Of a DNA stretch of 64,000 bases, positions 46,729 to 55,524 are shown in pieces. The position numbers and the translations under genes were made by a program. The notes under the pieces are model-generated. The model saw nothing but the letters and a program-made list of their open reading frames with translations, ran no database searches and had not been told where the DNA came from. Source of the DNA: Methanolinea sp. (lineage in GTDB: Archaea > Halobacteriota > Methanomicrobia > Methanomicrobiales > Methanospirillaceae). Position 1 is the stretch's first letter; the number at the start of each line of letters is the position of its first letter. The stretch lies in assembly GCA_018263335.1 (NCBI GenBank), contig JADFCY010000003.1:1-64000 (forward strand), in the 5' to 3' direction.

Positions 46729-46797
46729 GAGATCTCCCTCTCCTGTGGCCAGGCGCTGGGCGCGTCCCCTGTGTAGTGATTGGTTTCCCTGCACACC

Positions 46798-46805
46798 TAT
46801 ATAAA
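46798..46805. promoter_or_regulatory. TATA box between the secretion ATPase and KaiC-like genes
   Basis: TATATAAA is a good TATA element. On the minus strand it would start the secretion ATPase transcript near 46776, about 48 nt before its GTG. It may also serve the divergent KaiC-like gene, whose likely start is at 46931. No second TATA is as clear in this gap. Confidence 0.5.
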
Positions 46806-46930
46806 TGCATGATTGGGGAACCGATCCCGCGTAGCCGCAAATCGTGCATGAAGCCGCAATCTCTCCGTTCTCACAGAAATCTACATGTATTTTAGACCCC
46901 TCACTCTTCTTGGAATGTGTGAGGTTCTGC

Positions 46931-47755
46931 ATGCATGATACGGCGCGCCGGATAATGCCCACCGGTATTCCATCACTTGACCCGGTGATAGAAGGGGGAG
47001 TCCCTCCCGGGTCTCTCATCCTCCTTCTCGGGGACATCGGAGCCGGGAACAATGAATTCGTCTACAGTTCCATCATGCTCCTTTCGAAGATGAAGCAAAA
47101 ACCCGGAGGTGATGGACTCGTGCTTCCGGCTGAAGTCGACTATATCACGTTCACAAAGGGAAGTGCCGATATCAGGGAAGAGATGCAGAGATCCTTCCAC
47201 CCGGATCTGACCCAGGCACTGGGAGACGTGAAGTTCAAGGATCTCTCCCATATCTATTTTGACTCAAGCATTATCCCCCTTGACTGGTACTCTGAAAAAG
47301 ACATCATATCACGCCTCCAGTCAAGGGGAGAGCATGACCAGATCCTCGGCAACCTTGCGTCCGAGCTGAACAGGATACCAAAGAACAGCATCGTCGTGCT
47401 CGACTCCATCACCGACCTTGCCACGCAGTTCAACAAGATAGGCAAATGGAATGATTTTTCGGCATTCCTGAGGGGTTTGCAGCGGGTAGCGAAGGAATGG
47501 GGCACGACTGTGTACCTTCTCCTCACGAAGGGCATCCTTGATACTCCCCGCGAGCTGGAAGTCGCGGACGCCGCGGATGCGGTCCTCCTCTTCAGGTGGG
47601 AAGAGACCCCTGGGGCAAGGCGGCAGCGGGTAATGTACATCGAGAAGTTCCGCGGTCTGATGCCTTATCTCGAAGATAAGGACCTCGTGAAATTTGCCGT
47701 CCGGATTACCTCCACGGAAGGGTTCGATGTGAGCAACATCAGGGTGGTCATATGA
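46931..47755 (+). CDS. KaiC/RadA-like protein with degenerate Walker A
   Basis: 274 residues from ATG 46931 (MHDTARRIMPTGIPSLDPVIEGGVPPG). The RecA-fold core is visible, but the phosphate loop reads GDIGAGNNE (34-42). Both the lysine and the following Ser/Thr are Asn, so ATP binding is doubtful. The Walker B-like IVVLDSITDLATQF (about 152-165) is kept. It overlaps the next KaiC-like gene by 4 bp. The likely role is as the inactive partner of that ATPase. ATG 46844 would give 303 residues, but the added sequence is poor. Confidence 0.8.
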   Translation: MHDTARRIMPTGIPSLDPVIEGGVPPGSLILLLGDIGAGNNEFVYSSIMLLSKMKQKPGGDGLVLPAEVDYITFTKGSADIREEMQRSFHPDLTQALGDVKFKDLSHIYFDSSIIPLDWYSEKDIISRLQSRGEHDQILGNLASELNRIPKNSIVVLDSITDLATQFNKIGKWNDFSAFLRGLQRVAKEWGTTVYLLLTKGILDTPRELEVADAADAVLLFRWEETPGARRQRVMYIEKFRGLMPYLEDKDLVKFAVRITSTEGFDVSNIRVVI

Positions 47756-48450
47756 GCGAGGAGCGGGTGAAGATCGGGATCGAAGGCCTCGATCAGATGA
47801 TGGGCGGAGGACTCATCCCTGGGAACATCTGTGCCATCATCGGCACCTATGGTACAGGAAAGACCACATTTGCCCTGGAGTTCGTCTGGGAAGGGCTCAA
47901 GAAGGGGGAGAATGTCATCTACATCAGCCTCGAGGAGCGTGAGGACCGCATACTCCGCTACATGGACGAGAAGGGATGGGATACCACGCCCTACCGGGGA
48001 AGGGCGCTTTCCGTGCTGAAACTTGATCCCTCCGATTTCAACCTGGCCATCAACAGCATCAAGAACGAGCTCCCTGCCCTTGTCAGCCAGCTGGGGGCGC
48101 AGCGGGTGGTGATCGACCCGGTCTCCCTCTTTGAGGATCTCTTTGACCGTGATTCCGACCGAAGGAGGGAGATGTTCAGGTTTGTCGACACCCTGCGGGA
48201 CCAGCACTGCACCATCGTCCTGACGAGCGAGACTGACAAGGACAATCCTTTTGCCAGCCGGCATAACCTCATCGAGTACCTCGCTGACACGGTGATCCTC
48301 CTGCGCTATGTGAGGCCTTCCGATCTGACAGACGTACACCTTGCACTCGAGGTAGTCAAGATGAGGCTCTCTGCCCATTCACGGGAGATCAAGCCGTACG
48401 AGATCCAGCAGGGCCAGGTGCTGGTATACACGGAAGCGAACGTTTTTTAG
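47752..48450 (+). CDS. KaiC-like RecA-superfamily ATPase
   Basis: 232 residues with an intact Walker A GTYGTGKTT (31-39), the KaiC start VKIGIEGLDQMMGGGLIPGN, EGLKKGENVIYISLEE, and Walker B RVVIDPVSLFEDL. It ends near YEIQQGQVLVYTEANVF. It is of ArlH/KaiC size. With the preceding pseudo-ATPase it forms a pair divergent from a secretion ATPase, a plausible regulatory module like ArlH with ArlI. It is followed at once by a hairpin and the 107-bp repeat array. Confidence 0.85.
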   Translation: MSEERVKIGIEGLDQMMGGGLIPGNICAIIGTYGTGKTTFALEFVWEGLKKGENVIYISLEEREDRILRYMDEKGWDTTPYRGRALSVLKLDPSDFNLAINSIKNELPALVSQLGAQRVVIDPVSLFEDLFDRDSDRRREMFRFVDTLRDQHCTIVLTSETDKDNPFASRHNLIEYLADTVILLRYVRPSDLTDVHLALEVVKMRLSAHSREIKPYEIQQGQVLVYTEANVF

Positions 48451-48750
48451 AGCAGCAGCGGGCGAAAGCCCGCTGCTGCAAGGGTATATTCGCGAACAGC
48501 CCCGGGACAGTCAATCGCTCAGTTGATGCGAGAGTGAGTGGGTGAAATGCAATTGCAGGTGTTAGGGGGCGAAAGCCCGCTGCTGCAAGTGTATATTCGC
48601 GAACAGCCCCGGGACAGTCAATCGCTCAGTTGATGCGAGAGTGAGTGGGTGAGACGCAATTGCAGGGGTTACGAGGCGAAAGCCCGCTGCTGCAAGGGTA
48701 TATTCGCGAACAGCCCCGGGACAGTCAATCGCTCGGTTTGTGCGAGGGAT
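48451..48750. repeat. Tandem 107-bp repeat array, with a GAAA-capped hairpin in the first copy
   Basis: Three copies of a unit begin at about 48462, 48569 and 48676, an exact 107-bp period. Each carries GCGAAAGCCCGCTGCTGCAA, then GTATATTCGCGAACAGCCCC, then GGGACAGTCAATCGCTC. The first copy has a perfect 12-bp stem with a GAAA loop (GCAGCAGCGGGC at 48452-48463 and its complement at 48468-48479). In copies two and three only the inner stem (GGC-GAAA-GCC) pairs, because the left arm is different. It directly follows the stop of the KaiC-like gene. No coding frame fits it. Confidence 0.8.
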
Positions 48751-48765
48751 GGCTGTCAGCGCTTC

Positions 48766-48777
48766 TTTTTTAAAAAA
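48766..48777. terminator. Symmetric T6-A6 terminator between convergent genes
   Basis: TTTTTTAAAAAA is a palindromic T-run/A-run that gives a U-run in both directions. It lies between the plus-strand KaiC/repeat unit and the minus-strand BofA-like gene, 31 bp beyond the BofA-like stop. Confidence 0.45.
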
Positions 48778-48807
48778 TACGCAGGGCAGAAGGGAGATTT
48801 CTCCCCC

Positions 48808-49074
48808 CTAGAAGCCCTCGATTCCGAGCAGGTGGAGCACGATCACGATGAGAGCTCCAGGGATGCCCCCAAGGATGCAGAGGAGGACGTTCACAAGCGA
48901 GTAGGGGACATCGGGCCTGCCGAGGCTTCCCATGATGTTGAACAGGTTCACGAAGAAGAGGATCAGGAGACCGAGGATGGAGTTGATGATCAGTTTTGTG
49001 ATGTCCTTGATCAGGAAGAAGAGCGCCACCGCGATGATGATTCCGGCAATCAGGACTGCGAAATCTATATTCAT
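48808..49074 (-). CDS. BofA-family membrane protein
   Basis: 88 residues with two or three helices. The pattern LFFLIKDITKLIINSILGLLILF then VNVLLCILGGIPGALIVIVLHLLG matches the BofA family. Its namesake inhibits pro-sigma-K processing in spore formers. Archaeal members have no known role. It is 2 bp from the TldE stop, so it is probably in the same transcript as tldD and tldE. Confidence 0.8.
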   Translation of the reverse strand: MNIDFAVLIAGIIIAVALFFLIKDITKLIINSILGLLILFFVNLFNIMGSLGRPDVPYSLVNVLLCILGGIPGALIVIVLHLLGIEGF

Positions 49075-49076
49075 GC

Positions 49077-50360
49077 CTAATTACCAATGAGCGCCAGGTT
49101 TTTTAATCTTATCTCAGGCAGGACCATCGATCCGACCACCCTCTCCTCTCGACTGATCCCCCCGGTCTCTTTGAGCATCTCAAATACATTCCCTGAGAGC
49201 ATCGCTTTCCTTACGGGAAATTCGACATTTCCGTCGCGCATGAAGAAGGCGTTCGAGAGTTCCACCGAGAAATCCCCTGACAACGGGTTTGCGGTGTGCG
49301 CCCCGACCACGTCGTGGACGTGCACGACCTCGTCCTCCACGACATTGCACCTCGGCCCAACGATTGAGAGGACGTGGACTCCAATCGATGGCGACCCCCC
49401 GTGACCCCCACGCACCGCGCTCCCCGTGCTCTCTCTCTCGTACCGGTACGCAGTCTTCAGGTCATAGGCGAATTCACTGAGGATACCTTCTTTTACAAAA
49501 TTGATCCGCCTTGCAGGGCTGCCCTCCCCGTCCCACCGGCAACGCGAGAGGCCTTTGGGGTGGAACGGGTCGTCAATGAGAGAGAGAGACGGGTCCATGA
49601 CCTCCTGTAAAAGCAGTCCTGCGAGCCTCGATCGCCCCGCGTGCACGTTCTTTCCGCTCAGTGCCGGGACAAAGACGCTGCCAAGGATCTGGGAGAGGGC
49701 TACGGGGGAGAGAACCACGTCGTATGAGTCAGTCTTGATATCCTCTCCTCCCTGCGACGCATATGCAAGGTATGCTGCCTTCTCCCCCACCTTCTGCGGA
49801 TCGATATCCATCCTGCAGGATGCATCGAACTCGTATCCCGTTGACTGGCCGATGATCGCCTCGATACCGATGCTCACCATGCTCTCCTGCTCGAGGTATC
49901 TGACCCCGTGACTGTTTGCGAGCACTGCATCCGACCGCGAGACCTCAGCACTCCCCGATGTGATCTCCACAGGGTAGGCCTCCGCTCCCTCGATCAGCCC
50001 CTGCAGGAGCTTGCGGGCGGTCTCGGGGTCGGGTACGACAGCCGGGTCGAAGTTCATCGGGGCAGTATCGAGTTGGCAGGGCCCCGGCAGCCCTTTCCAG
50101 TTCTGTGGCGTCGCGAGGCGGGCGCTGGAGATCGCAGCGTCAAGGCATTCTTCCCATCGCTGCGGGTTGCTGGTCGCAGAGGTTCCGATCCTCCCTTCAT
50201 GAATTACCCGAAGGGAGAGGCCCTGGGTTTTTGAACCAGACGCATAATGGATCTCTCTCCTCCGAAGCCGGGCAGTCACTGTATCCCCCGAGAAGAGGTA
50301 GACCTCGAGTTCCGGGACTCTCCTCTCCCCCTCCTTTATAATCCGGTCAATGAGATCCAC
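49077..50360 (-). CDS. TldE/PmbA-family metalloprotease subunit
   Basis: 427 residues from GTG 50360; the ATG at 50378 is possible, but GGTGGTGGGC is better placed for the GTG. Motifs: LEVYLFSGDTVTARLRRREI near the start, SVFVPALSGKNVHAGRS, DDPFHPKGLSRCRWDGEG and the VGAHTANPLSGDFSVELSNAFF end, typical of TldE. It lacks the zinc HExxxH of its partner TldD, as expected. TldDE is a two-subunit protease that acts on unfolded or modified peptides. It overlaps the tldD gene by 14 bp. Confidence 0.88.
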   Translation of the reverse strand: MDLIDRIIKEGERRVPELEVYLFSGDTVTARLRRREIHYASGSKTQGLSLRVIHEGRIGTSATSNPQRWEECLDAAISSARLATPQNWKGLPGPCQLDTAPMNFDPAVVPDPETARKLLQGLIEGAEAYPVEITSGSAEVSRSDAVLANSHGVRYLEQESMVSIGIEAIIGQSTGYEFDASCRMDIDPQKVGEKAAYLAYASQGGEDIKTDSYDVVLSPVALSQILGSVFVPALSGKNVHAGRSRLAGLLLQEVMDPSLSLIDDPFHPKGLSRCRWDGEGSPARRINFVKEGILSEFAYDLKTAYRYERESTGSAVRGGHGGSPSIGVHVLSIVGPRCNVVEDEVVHVHDVVGAHTANPLSGDFSVELSNAFFMRDGNVEFPVRKAMLSGNVFEMLKETGGISREERVVGSMVLPEIRLKNLALIGN

Positions 50361-51678
50361 TGCCGCCCACCACCGCATTCAGCAGGAGCACGTGCGGTGC
50401 ACCATCGCTCACCGGGACGCTCTGCCCGCCCTTGCCGCAGTACCCCTGGTGCATCGTGCGGTCTTTTGCGCAGAGCGAGATGGAGTGCAGTGTCCGGAGT
50501 ATCTCTCCAGAGAGTGAAACATCTCTTACCATCTCTCCCACCTCCCCGTCTTTGATCAGATAACCGTACTCGGCGTTGAACTGGAATACCCCCCTCCCCG
50601 GGTCTACCTGTCCCCCCCTGGTTCCCTTGAGGAGGATCCCGGACCCGCACTCCCGGATCAGCTCTTCGAGAGTGCTGTCCCCGTCTTCGATGTAGGTGTT
50701 GCTCATCCGGACCTGGGGTGGTTCGCCTGGCATGGCCCGGGCGTTCCCGGCATGCCCGTGCCCTACCGCAGCGAGGGTCTCCCTGCTGTGGAGGAATGCA
50801 TTCATCACGCCGTGTCTGATGATCTCGGTCCTGCCAACCCTGGTCCCTTCTGCGTCGAATGGCTCGAACCCGAACTCGGGAAGAGAGGGGTCGTCAACGA
50901 TGGTGATGACGGGACTCCCGATCCGTTCGCCTATCCTCCCGCCAAGCACCGAACTGCCTTCCTGAACGAGATCCCCCTCGCTCGCGTGGCCTACCGCCTC
51001 ATGCGCGAAGACCCCTGCAAGCTCGGGGTCAAGGACAGCGTTCATCGTGCCTCCCCTGGGAGTCCTCGCATCAAGGAGGGCTATTGCCCTTGCTGCTGCC
51101 TCCCTTCCCTCCTCCTGGCGGTGTCGCAGGTTGAAATCCTGCAGGACGTGCCTTCGCACGTATCCCATCTGCATGTCCCCCCCTCGCCCTGCGACAGCAA
51201 GGATTGAAAACCCTGACCTGGAGATGGCGAAGGAGGACTCGTTTCCGCTGCTGTCCTCGAAGTGGACTTCCTCAAAACGCTCGATATAATTTGCCCGGGT
51301 GCTCTTTATCCCTTCAATTCGTGCACTTCTCTCAATCTCTGCCAGGAGTTGCTGCTTCTCCTGGAGGTCCACCTCTGCAGGGTTCTCCTTCAGCGGGGGG
51401 ACCGCGATGCTTCCGGCCGGGACATCTGCAAGGTGCACCTCCTGGCCGGTGAGTGAAGCAAGGCCTGCCGCCTTTTCGACAAGTTCCTCGAACAGCGTTC
51501 CTCGCGGTCGGGTATAGTGGTCGATCTCGAGGATTCCCCAGCCCCTTGGGCCAAGCACCCGGAGTATGGCACGATCCAGGAACACAGTTCCCGCTGATTC
51601 CACGCGTGCATTGTCCATGTCCACGTGGGTGACGGTGCCCTTCACGTGGCGGATATCAAAATATCGGGCATCTGCCAT
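50347..51678 (-). CDS. tldD: TldD-family zinc metalloprotease subunit
   Basis: 443 residues with the zinc motif H226-EAVGH231 (FAHEAVGHASEGD). GAGRGGDMQMGYVRRHV-like sequence and SNTYIEDGDSTLEELI are conserved, as is GTRGGQVDPGRGVFQFNAEYGYLIKDG (seen in two parts). It is the catalytic partner of TldE encoded just downstream. It lies 5 bp upstream of the lon stop, in the same direction, so a lon-tldD-tldE-bofA unit is plausible. Confidence 0.9.
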   Translation of the reverse strand: MADARYFDIRHVKGTVTHVDMDNARVESAGTVFLDRAILRVLGPRGWGILEIDHYTRPRGTLFEELVEKAAGLASLTGQEVHLADVPAGSIAVPPLKENPAEVDLQEKQQLLAEIERSARIEGIKSTRANYIERFEEVHFEDSSGNESSFAISRSGFSILAVAGRGGDMQMGYVRRHVLQDFNLRHRQEEGREAAARAIALLDARTPRGGTMNAVLDPELAGVFAHEAVGHASEGDLVQEGSSVLGGRIGERIGSPVITIVDDPSLPEFGFEPFDAEGTRVGRTEIIRHGVMNAFLHSRETLAAVGHGHAGNARAMPGEPPQVRMSNTYIEDGDSTLEELIRECGSGILLKGTRGGQVDPGRGVFQFNAEYGYLIKDGEVGEMVRDVSLSGEILRTLHSISLCAKDRTMHQGYCGKGGQSVPVSDGAPHVLLLNAVVGGSGSH

Positions 51679-51682
51679 GGCT

Positions 51683-53599
51683 TCACGCGGGGGTTGTGGA
51701 GATCCCCGTGGTGTCCAGGAACGGCCCGGTTGGGGTTGACGCCATCTTGCGGAGCTTGTTCAGGAACCCCTCGCGGTTCTCGGGCACAAGTGCAATCTTG
51801 AGGACGTCCTCGATATGGTCGACGGGGATGATGGTGACCATTGACTGGTAGCGCTCCTCGATAAGTACATCCTCAATATTTGCCCTTGGGATAAGGACGG
51901 TCTTGATACCGGCCTTTGCCGCGGCCTCGATCTTGTATGTCACTCCGCCGACGGGGAGGACGTCGCCCCTGACCGAGAGGGAACCGGTCATACCGATGTC
52001 CTGGCGGACGGGAATTCCCTCGATGGCGCTGATGACCGCGGTGGCAACGCTGATCGAGGCCGAATCGCCTTCCACGCCACCATATGTCCCGATGAACTGG
52101 ATATGAACATCCATGTTCTTGATGTCCTTTCCGGTGAATTTCTTCAGGATCGCGCTCACGTTCTTGATGGACTCCTGGGCGATCTCCTTGAGCATCCCTG
52201 TTGCGATCACCGTCCCGCTCGCACCCTGTGCGGGGGTCACCTCGGCCATGATGGGGAGGACCGATCCCGAGTCGCTTCCCATCACTGCGAGTCCGTTGAC
52301 GCGGCCGACCCTTGTCCCGTCCACCACCGTCAGCTCGTATTCCCTGCTCCGGTGTATGTATTCGTCCGAGACCTGGTCCTCGATCGACCTCGCGGTCTTC
52401 TTGGCGGCGATGACATGCTCGGCGGTCGTCACATCGGCCCCCTGTTGCCGTGCCAGGTCCCCGGCTACCCGGATAAGTCCCCCCATGTCCCTGAGCTTGA
52501 GGGTAAGGTGACCCTTCCGGTTGGAGCGCCTGCGGGCTTCCCGGATGATCTCCTCCATCGCACCCTTGTCGAAGTGGGGGATCTTTCCATCGTTCTTGAC
52601 CTCCTGGGCAATGAAACGGATGAACTTCTCACGGTTCTCGGGCGTATCAAGCATACTCTCACTCATGTAGACTTCGTAGCCATAGCCACGGATACGCGAC
52701 CGGAGCGCCGGATGCATTCCCTGGATGGCATCGAGGTTCCCCGCGGCGATCATGATGAATTTGCACGGGACCGGCTCGGTCCTGACCATGGCGCCGCTCG
52801 ACCGCTCACTCTGCCCGGTGATGGGGAACTCTCCCTCCTGGAGGGCGGTGAGGAGGTTCTGCTGGGAGTGAGGTGTGAGGGTGTTGATCTCGTCAATGAA
52901 GAGCACACCTTTGTGGGAGCGGTGAATTGCCCCTGCTTCAACGCGATCGTGGCTTGGGGTCTCGAGTCCACCGCTCTGGAACGGGTCATGCCTGACATCC
53001 CCGAGCAGCGCACCCGCGTGCGAACCCGTTGCGTCGATGAAGGGCGCGGTGGTGGTGGCATCGTTGGATACGAGGAGTTTCGGGACCATTGACTCCTCGC
53101 GGGGAGTGGCGTACCGCAGTGCCATGAAGATGAACGCTGCAGCGATGATACCCATCAGCCACTGGTAAGTGATGAACGAATATCCGATGATCCCGATGAG
53201 GAGGAGGAGAAAGAGAGTGTTCCGAAGCTGGATCTTCTTTCGTGCCTCTGCCTTGTGGGCGGCCACGATCTGCTTCCCGCGGCCTGCAGGGACCGTCCTC
53301 ACAATCGGGTTGTTCGAGTCATCAGAGTTGGGGTATACGAGGATATCCTGCATCTCCTCCTTTGGCAGAAGCTCCGCCATGGCCTTTGCGAGCATCGACT
53401 TCCCGGTGCCGGGGCTCCCAATCATCATGACGTGGCGTCTCTGGGTTGCAGCCTTCCTGATGACCTCTACCGCATGTTCCTGGCCGATCACCTGGTCGAT
53501 CAGAGACGGAGGGACTTCGACCTGTGCAGAATTCACCATGGAAACCTCCACAGGTACCTCCTCATCATGAGTCTCTTCGGCAACCTGCTCCTGTTCCAT
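51683..53599 (-). CDS. Archaeal LonB protease, membrane-anchored
   Basis: 638 residues from ATG 53599 ([14 protein letters not shown]); longer frames run into the divergent prs gene. The AAA+ P-loop is GSPGTGKS (61-68). A two-helix insert ([32 protein letters not shown], about 140-180) is the LonB mark. Walker B reads [11 protein letters not shown]. The protease dyad is Ser513 (EGDSAS) and Lys556 (GGVTYKIE), 43 apart as in Lon proteases. It is the main membrane quality-control protease of archaea, which have no FtsH. Confidence 0.94.
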   Translation of the reverse strand: MEQEQVAEETHDEEVPVEVSMVNSAQVEVPPSLIDQVIGQEHAVEVIRKAATQRRHVMMIGSPGTGKSMLAKAMAELLPKEEMQDILVYPNSDDSNNPIVRTVPAGRGKQIVAAHKAEARKKIQLRNTLFLLLLIGIIGYSFITYQWLMGIIAAAFIFMALRYATPREESMVPKLLVSNDATTTAPFIDATGSHAGALLGDVRHDPFQSGGLETPSHDRVEAGAIHRSHKGVLFIDEINTLTPHSQQNLLTALQEGEFPITGQSERSSGAMVRTEPVPCKFIMIAAGNLDAIQGMHPALRSRIRGYGYEVYMSESMLDTPENREKFIRFIAQEVKNDGKIPHFDKGAMEEIIREARRRSNRKGHLTLKLRDMGGLIRVAGDLARQQGADVTTAEHVIAAKKTARSIEDQVSDEYIHRSREYELTVVDGTRVGRVNGLAVMGSDSGSVLPIMAEVTPAQGASGTVIATGMLKEIAQESIKNVSAILKKFTGKDIKNMDVHIQFIGTYGGVEGDSASISVATAVISAIEGIPVRQDIGMTGSLSVRGDVLPVGGVTYKIEAAAKAGIKTVLIPRANIEDVLIEERYQSMVTIIPVDHIEDVLKIALVPENREGFLNKLRKMASTPTGPFLDTTGISTTPA

Positions 53600-53605
53600 A
53601 GGAAA

Positions 53606-53641
53606 ATTGACCTCTTCTGTCAATGAGATAGTGATATAATT
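53606..53641. promoter_or_regulatory. Perfect inverted repeat plus TATA in the lon-prs divergent promoter
   Basis: ATTGAC-ctcttct-GTCAAT at 53606-53624 is a perfect 6-bp inverted repeat around a 7-bp spacer. Next to it is AATTATATC on the minus strand (53631-53641), a TATA for lon, which puts transcription start near 53610, inside the repeat. This is the position of a classic repressor site. The prs ribosome site GAGGT follows at about 53670. Confidence 0.45.
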
Positions 53642-53683
53642 TATTCCTGCTCGTTTAAGTACTTTCAGCCTGAGGTAGCGGAA

Positions 53684-54535
53684 ATGTTGGTCGTAAGCAC
53701 AGAATATTCCCAGATCCTGGCTGCAAACGTGGCGAAAGGCCTGGATTGCCCCCTGGGCGGGGTAAAGTTCAGCCGGTTTCCTGACGGTGAGCAGTATCTC
53801 CGTCTCTCGGCTACGGACCGGCATATGGTCATCGTGGGGAGTATCCCAGACGCAGATGCCCTTGTACAGACCCTCCTCCTCGTTGATGCCTGCGAAGGCG
53901 CCGAGATAACCCTCGTGGTCCCGTACATGGGATATGCAAGGCAGGACAAGCGCTTCAATGAGGGTGAGCCACTCAGTGCGAGGGCAATTGCGAGGGTGCT
54001 TTCGACAGGGGTGTCGCGTGTTCTTACTGTCAATATCCATGACCGGGCGGTGCTCTCCCATTTCCGTGTTCCTGCGCATGATGCCAGCCTGGCTGGAGAG
54101 ATTGGACGCTACCTCGAAAAGAGCGCATTCAGCAGCCCGCTTGTCCTTGCACCCGATGAAGGCGCGGCTGCATTTGCCGGCCAGGTCGCGACAGTATACG
54201 GATGGGAGACAGACCACCTCGAGAAGACCCGGATCTCCGGGAACGAGGTGAGAATGGCGCCGAGGAACCTGGAGGCGAAGGGACGTGATGTAGTGATCGT
54301 CGACGACATCATCTCGACAGGAGGCACCCTTGCGACCGCCGCGGCCATGCTGAAGGAGCAGGGGGCAAGAAGCGTCTCATCGGTCTGCGTCCACGGGGTG
54401 CTCGCAGAAGGGGCGTATGCAAGGCTGCTTTCAGGCGGTGTCCGGGAGGTGGCCTGCAGCGATACCCTGGAGAGGGCGTGCAGCCGCTACTCCGCTGCAG
54501 GTGCGATCGTGGATGGAATCGAGGGATGCTGGTAA
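53684..54535 (+). CDS. prs: Ribose-phosphate pyrophosphokinase
   Basis: Makes PRPP from ribose 5-phosphate and ATP. The 283 residues are typical of archaeal class III PRPP synthetases: [36 protein letters not shown] (seen in sequence), [13 protein letters not shown] and the PRPP motif [13 protein letters not shown]. It overlaps rtcA by 10 bp and starts the prs-rtcA-nob1 operon. Confidence 0.93.
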   Translation: MLVVSTEYSQILAANVAKGLDCPLGGVKFSRFPDGEQYLRLSATDRHMVIVGSIPDADALVQTLLLVDACEGAEITLVVPYMGYARQDKRFNEGEPLSARAIARVLSTGVSRVLTVNIHDRAVLSHFRVPAHDASLAGEIGRYLEKSAFSSPLVLAPDEGAAAFAGQVATVYGWETDHLEKTRISGNEVRMAPRNLEAKGRDVVIVDDIISTGGTLATAAAMLKEQGARSVSSVCVHGVLAEGAYARLLSGGVREVACSDTLERACSRYSAAGAIVDGIEGCW

Positions 54536-55524
54536 TTGACGGCTCCCACCTGGAAGGCGGCGGGCAGATCGTCCGCTCAGCTGTTGCCCTTTCGGCCCTG
54601 ACATGCACACCCGTAAGGATTGAACATATCAGAGCGGGGAGGCAACAGCCCGGCCTCCGGCCGCAGCACCTCGCTGCGGTCGGCGCGGTCGCGGCGGCCT
54701 GCAACGCCACGGTCACCGGGTGCACCACTGGCAGCCAGGAAATAGAATTTTTTCCGGGATGCATCTCTTCGCACGAGATTGCAATCGACGTCGGGACCGC
54801 GGGGAGCATACCCCTGGTGATACAGGCCTGGCTCCCTGTCGCGATCCAATTAGGCGGTGTGCTGACCCTGACAGGCGGGACGGAGGTTGAAAGAAGTCCC
54901 AGCATCGACTATTTTACCAATGTCCTTGTCCCCTTCCTCGGGATGCACGGGGCCCGAATCTCGGTCGAGATCACCAGGCGGGGGTATTACCCAAGGGGTG
55001 GAGGGTTGGTGAAGGTGGAAGTAAAGCCTTCAGTCTTGAACCGGCTCTCCACAGACTGCCAACGGCCTGGAGGAGACCGTGGTATCTGCTCCTGCAGCGC
55101 AGGCCTCCCCGCGCACGTGGCGAAGCGGCAGGCGAATGCGGCGGCATCCCACCTATCCCGGCGCATGGGGCTTGAATTCCCCGTGACAGTGGACATAAGG
55201 CCAGGTCCCGGTACAGGAAGTTCCTGCACCGTCTGGAGGGGATGGATGGGGGGGACAGGCCTTGGAAAAAGGGGGTATCCTGCAGAGAGAGTGGGAGAGG
55301 ATGCAGCGCTCGCACTCGTCAGGGAGTGGGAAGGCGATGGACTCGTCGACTCGTTTTTGGCAGACCAGCTCCTGATATATCTCGGTATGGCTGGAGGCAC
55401 GTACACAAGCCATACCTGCACGCTGCATGCCCGGACAATGTGCTGGCTGCTGGCGGAGTTTGGGATCAATGTCAGAGTCAGCGAAGAGAAAATCGTGAGG
55501 TTTGAACATGCGGCGCGTGCTTGA
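54526..55524 (+). CDS. rtcA: RNA 3'-terminal phosphate cyclase
   Basis: 332 residues. Converts RNA 3'-phosphates to 2',3'-cyclic phosphates using [26 protein letters not shown] at the start, RAGRQQPGLRPQHLAAV, GTAGSIPLVIQAWLP and RRGYYPRGGGLVKVEV are family motifs. The nucleotidyl-accepting His-containing end (TCTLHARTMCWLLAEF) is present. The start is ATG 54526, inside the end of prs. A longer frame from 54478 is not supported. Confidence 0.92.
   Translation: MLVIDGSHLEGGGQIVRSAVALSALTCTPVRIEHIRAGRQQPGLRPQHLAAVGAVAAACNATVTGCTTGSQEIEFFPGCISSHEIAIDVGTAGSIPLVIQAWLPVAIQLGGVLTLTGGTEVERSPSIDYFTNVLVPFLGMHGARISVEITRRGYYPRGGGLVKVEVKPSVLNRLSTDCQRPGGDRGICSCSAGLPAHVAKRQANAAASHLSRRMGLEFPVTVDIRPGPGTGSSCTVWRGWMGGTGLGKRGYPAERVGEDAALALVREWEGDGLVDSFLADQLLIYLGMAGGTYTSHTCTLHARTMCWLLAEFGINVRVSEEKIVRFEHAARA

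Noticed and set aside
46728-47052. N-terminal extension of the secretion ATPase to ATG 47052
   Set aside because: It would overlap the divergent KaiC-like gene and its promoter. The GTG at 46728 has a strong ribosome site and gives the usual length.
42642-48450. A complete archaellum (fla/arl) operon
   Set aside because: Only the ATPase and platform are present; no archaellin, ArlF/G or preflagellin peptidase gene lies in the window.
48451-48750. CRISPR array
   Set aside because: The repeat unit is 107 bp with no unique spacers; copies are contiguous and nearly identical throughout.
52103-53092. Long plus-strand frame (329 codons) opposite lon
   Set aside because: It lies wholly inside lon, has no recognisable domain and reads Asp/His/Arg-rich, as antisense frames of GC-rich genes do.
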